Source of the DNA: Protea cynaroides
Taxonomy: Eukaryota; Streptophyta; Magnoliopsida; Proteales; Proteaceae
Direction of reading: 5' to 3'
DNA length: 64,000 nt
Assembly: GCA_028583415.1 (NCBI GenBank)
Contig: CM053275.1
Location: forward strand, 87,414,278-87,478,277
Positions within the stretch are counted from its first letter, which is position 1. Each line of letters starts with the position of its first letter. Positions 60,001-64,000 of the stretch are shown piece after piece. The notes below the pieces were generated by a model. The model was not told the origin of the DNA. It did not search any database and saw only the letters and a program-made list of their open reading frames with translations. A program made the position numbers and the translations under genes.

Positions 60001-60459
60001 ATTGGTTCTTCTTTCTCTTCCTTTGGTCTCCCAACCCTACTTTTTGATTGGTTGTGAAGAAATTTTATTAATAACAAATGGAAAAAACAAAGCTGGATGG
60101 GGCTGTGAGGAACAGCCAAACCAGTATATATGTCTAATTAATGCTTGTATTTTCGTTTAGCAGGGCCGTAACTGGTCTAGTACATTTATTCCTATTATGG
60201 TTGGTGTTAGTTCGAAAGGATTCATTGTGTTTATTGTATTATTTTTATATTTGATTTTTCCTATTTAATTGTCAGGGAATACCAAAAATTGAGCCCAACA
60301 GTGATCTGCAGCGTGTTGTGGAGGTAAACTTAGGAGTGAATCCTCAGATCTTTTATGTTGAATGATGAATGGGAAATAAGCATTTGTTTCATTTTGGCAT
60401 GATTATCTTTGAAGATCAAAACTCCGGAGCAGATTGAGAGAATGAAAGCAACGTGCCTA
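50571..60459 (+). CDS. MAP1A: Methionine aminopeptidase 1A, 5' part (six exons, continues past the window)
   Basis: Removes the initiator methionine from new cytosolic proteins. Exons: 50571-50644, 51511-51561, 51981-52166, 55842-55917, 60276-60323, 60415-60459; all introns are GT-AG and all junctions keep frame, giving 160 residues. The start MDGASNAQAISTLSCARC is right for the family. Residues 15-58 form the MYND-like zinc finger (C15, C18, C26, C29, C42, C46, H54, H58), typical of type 1 eukaryotic enzymes and linked to ribosome binding. Then come GWLYCLKRGQARTKKLPHFD, RPYPIS and IKTPEQIERMKATCL, matching Arabidopsis MAP1A. The catalytic metal-binding residues lie in exons that should follow; none is seen up to 64000, so intron 6 is over 3.5 kb or the gene is truncated. 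Introns 3 (3675 bp) and 4 (4358 bp) are enlarged by transposons. Confidence 0.93.
51001..51031 (+). repeat. CT microsatellite in MAP1A intron 1
   Basis: About 13 CT units in a row. Confidence 0.9.
53305..53618. mobile_element. Short hAT-like inverted-repeat element in MAP1A intron 3
   Basis: The ends CATGATTGTCAAGGCC and, on the other strand, CATAGTTGTCAAGTCA lead into CCTAGGCG-type words. GTTGCCAT flanks both sides exactly (53297-53304 and 53619-53626). It is a relative of 62808-63636. Confidence 0.85.
57727..59790 (-). mobile_element. LINE-like retroposon relic in MAP1A intron 4
   Basis: On the minus strand it ends in an A-run (57727-57736) after GGGTTTAATAAAACATC, similar to tails near 25330. 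Broken frames run 59779-59370 and 58404-57803 on the minus strand, interrupted by the hAT at 58515-59381. I could not recognise an endonuclease or reverse transcriptase, so the class rests on the tail and the 5' truncation. Confidence 0.4.
58515..59381. mobile_element. hAT-type element inside the LINE-like relic
   Basis: The ends CATGGTCCTTAATTTTGG and, on the other strand, CAAGGTTCTTAATTTCGG are inverted. CCTCAAAC flanks both sides exactly (58507-58514 and 59382-59389). The subterminal regions are made of CCGAAACCGAAAT and GGTTTCGG-type words. Confidence 0.85.
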
Positions 60460-61369
60460 GTAAGTCCCTATCGTTGAAAACTTTTTCTGTATGAAACTTA
60501 TTCTTGTTCTGTGATTGTGAAGAAAAAAAGGTCTAACTTAGCATGGTTTTCAAAGAATATAATTATAATTAAATTATAGAATTATATACTTGTTTAACTT
60601 TGTTGTTAGACATCATCTATGCAATATACTTGATATCAAACAGTGCTATTTTACAATAGGCTGAAGTTCCTGCACAACCCTGCCTGTCCACATTTGCGTA
60701 TACATACTAGAGAACTATGTTATATGAGATTGGGTATTGGTATATGTCAAGAAGTCGGATCCATATGTCTTTCCAAACTTAGGATATGGGGATATGCGTC
60801 TGAAAATGCATATGGTGTGGGGACTCTGCTAAACGTGTCAAGAATTAATGTGTCAAGAAAATTGGGATTGAATCTTTTTTCTTTTTAATTCGCAGCCTTG
60901 TCCAAAGATTTTGGGTGCATTGGGAACACATCCCATTCCCATACCCATGCCAAATTGTATTTACAAGGATACTCTATGGTAATGAAGTGTCCCAGGTAAT
61001 AGAATTAGCAAGTTGTGTGCATGAACACTGTTGTATGCTTAGTTTGTATTGACTCGTAGTTTATAGTCATCATACTTCATAGATCAAAATTTGGACGGTT
61101 TATCTCAGGTTCTACTAAGTTTGAAATGAAACAGATTGCGACTTAACAGGGTTACAATATTTTGACTCAATCTTGCGAAATTTTTACTTATTTAGGTGAA
61201 ATTTCATTAATTTTGACTCCTTTTTTAACAAGATTGCGACGAAATTTCCGCTCATTGAGTTGAAATTTCAAGATTTTGTCCCCTTTGCCCGAGAGCTCTA
61301 CAACTGTTAGAAAACCTCAATTTTTATTTTTGCAAAATCCTTCATTTTTTTACTGAATCAGTGCTGATG

Positions 61370-62300
61370 GTCGATTGTGGAGCATCCACTTCAACATTGG
61401 GTGTATTTGAAGCATCATTTGGCCAAATTTTCTGATGCAGATCAGGACCTACACCAAGAGAAGGGGACGCCAGTAGCTAAATGGATTTGGGCCTGGCTAA
61501 ATGGGTCAACTCACAAGCAGCCTAGCCCATTCCATTCCAGCAATCAGCAGCCGAGATCTCTTTAGAGATCTCTCTTTACCGCCAGTCCTATTAGCATAGT
61601 TGTGATATTATTTTTGTTCCCTAATTGATTAGTGATTCTATTTATTTTATTTAGTTTCCTAAAGTATAGGCTAGTTAGTTTAGAAGTCTTAGTTACTTGG
61701 AAACTAAGACTTGCCTAAAATATAGTTACTAATTCTAGTTTTAAGAAACTTTTTTTTTTTTTCTATGTTTAGAAGCTTCCTAACTTATAGAGGAGGTTTA
61801 GCTTTTCTCAATTTAGTTCTTTCCTATTCTATTTGTAATGTTTCAACTCTATAAATAAGAAAGAGAGGCTGGCGGCAACAGGTAGAGAGATTTCCAGGAA
61901 AAATGAGTTAAACTTCTATTTTCTGGTTGGGTCTCCTTGGTTGTGAGACTCAACCACTTATTGTTCATTTTATTTTGATTCTCAAAATCCCTATCCTAGC
62001 TGGCGACACTGATTCACTGCATATCCAATTATTTCTTTTGCTGATTTGGTTCCAATCTTCAACATCAATTGAGCACTACCCTAAAGCTGGCGGTACCAGG
62101 TTCAGCAAACTTTGGAGCGCCATAACTCCTCCAAACCTTCTCGGATCGTATTCAAATTTGGAGGGATGTTCACAATTATTACAAAGAACATCCACACCAA
62201 GTTTGATTAAATTCTGACGGTCAGATTTCCAGATAAGTGATTTTCTTCGTTACTTTTTACTTCAGATTTTGTGTTTGGACTGAATAGAGATCCTGTAGCA
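61370..62300 (+). mobile_element. LTR-like sequence with TATA box in MAP1A intron 6
   Basis: Contains CTATAAATAAG (61851-61861) followed by AGAGAGGCTGGCGGCAAC, a leader with GTGAGACTCAACC, and a GGAGCGCCATAACTCCTCC segment. The region 63640-64000 carries the same order on the minus strand (TTATAAATAAAG, GCTGGCAGCAG, GAGACTCAACC). The borders are not resolved. A 62-codon frame at 61377-61565 is of unknown origin. Confidence 0.45.
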
Positions 62301-62807
62301 AAGAGGGCTTGGTAATTTGAGATGTCTTAACCCTCTTTGCCATCATTTTCCCCCTATAAGGATGCTGTAATGGACTTCCAGAGATTCATTCTTGGGGCAG
62401 AGGATGACATGGGCATCACATAGCCAAATTTTCCACCTATGAATTCCTCAAGGTTTGGAGGCGGGGACAGCTAGCTATCGAGCTGCACAAGGTCAGCTTG
62501 ATGACTCAATCTATCTGATGGTAAAGGGGGGTTTTTCAACACATTCAAATCAATTACCCCTCTTTGCTGTAGGATCTTATCATAGTCCAACCCAAATTTA
62601 ACACTTCAACAACAAGTAAGAGTGATTGAATTTGACAAATAATTACTCCATTTCAAATCTATCTAATAAAATGCTTTGAAACTTGAAAACAATGATCCTT
62701 AGTATATGAAAAACAATATTCCAGAAGATGAACTTGATCCAACGGATGGGATCAAAACCAATCTTGCCCCTATGTCTCAGACAGGTATTTTAACATAACG
62801 AGAATTA

Positions 62808-63636
62808 TATAGTTGTCAAGGCGTCGCCTAGGCGTCCGGGCGGTTTGTACAGGCCTGGGCGCCAGGGCGCCTTGTGTACATGAGAAAGGCAGTCGCCCAG
62901 GCCAGACAGGAACAACATTTATCAGGCAGTATTTATTTATGACTAATATCATTTAAGTAAATGATTACTTAAGATATTATTCATAAATAAGCAAATACCC
63001 CCCTATTTGAATCCAATAAAAATAGTCTAAAATTCAAATTCCAGAAGGAAAAAAAGTCAACCCCCCTGTTCAAGAACAAAAACCATATTTTTGGGTGCGA
63101 GGGCGATTTTCAACTTTTAAATGCTAGGCTTTTTTCTAAATATAAAAATTCTGTAAATCTTATTATAATAAATCATCACTAAAAACCAAGAGTGCGCCAA
63201 AATAATCTTTTGCTTTGATGCCCAAAAAATAATTTACATTCAGACGATTTTAAACAGCATTCCCGTATTCCGAACAAGGTTTGACCGGAGTGTAACTCCT
63301 TCATTATAATTTGGATTCAAGCAATCTCGGATTTGTTGGATCCGAGATTGCTTGAATCCGAACTATATTAAAGGAGTTACGCTCCGATCAAATTCGTTAA
63401 AAGTACGCAAATGTTAGTAAAAAATAATTGTTTACTTAACTCTAGACACAATCCCAGGTCTTAGTGTACATTAGTAAACTTGGGTCCACACCACATATTA
63501 ATTAAGTTATGTCTTAAATGTTGATTATTTATGTAGAATGTTGCATATATATAAACATTAATATTTTAGAAATAAAAAAAATGCATTGGGAACGCCTAGG
63601 CAACGCCTAGGCGGGCGCCTAGGCGCTACAACTATG
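62808..63636. mobile_element. Fold-back element with CCTAGGCG-rich ends in MAP1A intron 6
   Basis: The ends TATAGTTGTCAAGGCG and, on the other strand, CATAGTTGTAGCGCC lead into GCCTAGGCG-type words, as in the element at 53305-53618. The centre is a large hairpin: 63283-63332 and 63340-63389 are inverted copies over 50 bp with few mismatches. No clean target duplication is found. The element lies between the two inverted LTR-like sequences. Confidence 0.7.
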
Positions 63637-64000
63637 TATATAACAGTAGAAAAAATTACTTATCTCAGAATCCAGCCGTTGGAATGTCTTTAAACTTGGA
63701 GGGGAAGTACTCTAGGATGTGCTTGATAACATACCCAAATTTGAAGGTAATCCAATCATGGGTGAAGAAATTATGAATTTTCAAAAATCTGGTATCATTT
63801 AAAAACGGGAATGAACAGATAGGAGTTTCGGTTGAGTCTCAAAACCAGTGAGACTCAACCAGAATTTTTTAATAAAAAACTCTGGCCAACTCTGCTGCCA
63901 GCATCTTCTTTCTCTTTATTTATAATGCTAAAAGGAAATACAAAAGATAGAAGGACTGATTCCTAGAAAGAATGTCCAAAAATAAAAAAGAGAAATTTTC

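Overview
The window is nuclear DNA from a flowering plant. It shows GT-AG introns, a pectinesterase with an N-terminal inhibitor domain, a plant-type methionine aminopeptidase with large introns, a nuclear-type tRNA-Asn, and transposon families typical of angiosperms (hAT, Mutator-like, PIF/Harbinger, copia, Ty3/gypsy with very long LTRs). The species cannot be fixed from the sequence. The DNA is AT-rich and gene-poor, and most of it is mobile-element debris in nested layers.

Layout. 1-660 (-) is a decayed plant C2H2-type gene. 1059-2939 (-) is a decayed pectinesterase whose promoter has a solo copia-type LTR beside its TATA box. 3.6-8 kb holds nested DNA transposons (Harbinger with an hAT inside, then a Mutator-like element) and a tRNA-Asn. 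9.35-10.24 kb (+) is a third pectinesterase relic, split by an hAT element. 11.0-14.9 kb is copia debris with an hAT element in it. 15-24.3 kb is Ty3/gypsy debris on the minus strand, including a probable 4.8 kb LTR with minisatellites. 26189-31346 (-) is the one complete gene, a two-exon pectinesterase of 527 residues with all catalytic residues; a 1.9 kb Mutator-like element with a perfect 9-bp target duplication lies in its intron. 33.9-36.2 kb holds another Mutator-like element and a copia-type LTR. 36.4-49.5 kb is a stack of related ~2.2 kb LTRs and two copies of a promoter-plus-ORF unit coding for a plant-transposon-type protein, with no reverse transcriptase or integrase recognised. 49.5-50.2 kb is an hAT element in the promoter region of the last gene. 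From 50571 (+) to beyond the window runs methionine aminopeptidase 1A; six exons (160 residues) are visible, and its introns carry an hAT element, a LINE-like relic and a fold-back element.

The working genes seen are one cell-wall enzyme (pectin demethylation) and one N-terminal protein-processing enzyme. Three pectinesterase copies, two of them broken, show a local gene family being eroded by transposon insertions. The least ordinary region is 36.4-49.5 kb: its LTRs carry a spliced short reading frame conserved between copies, and clusters of subfamily-specific GGTCG-type palindromic words at the same two places around each promoter.
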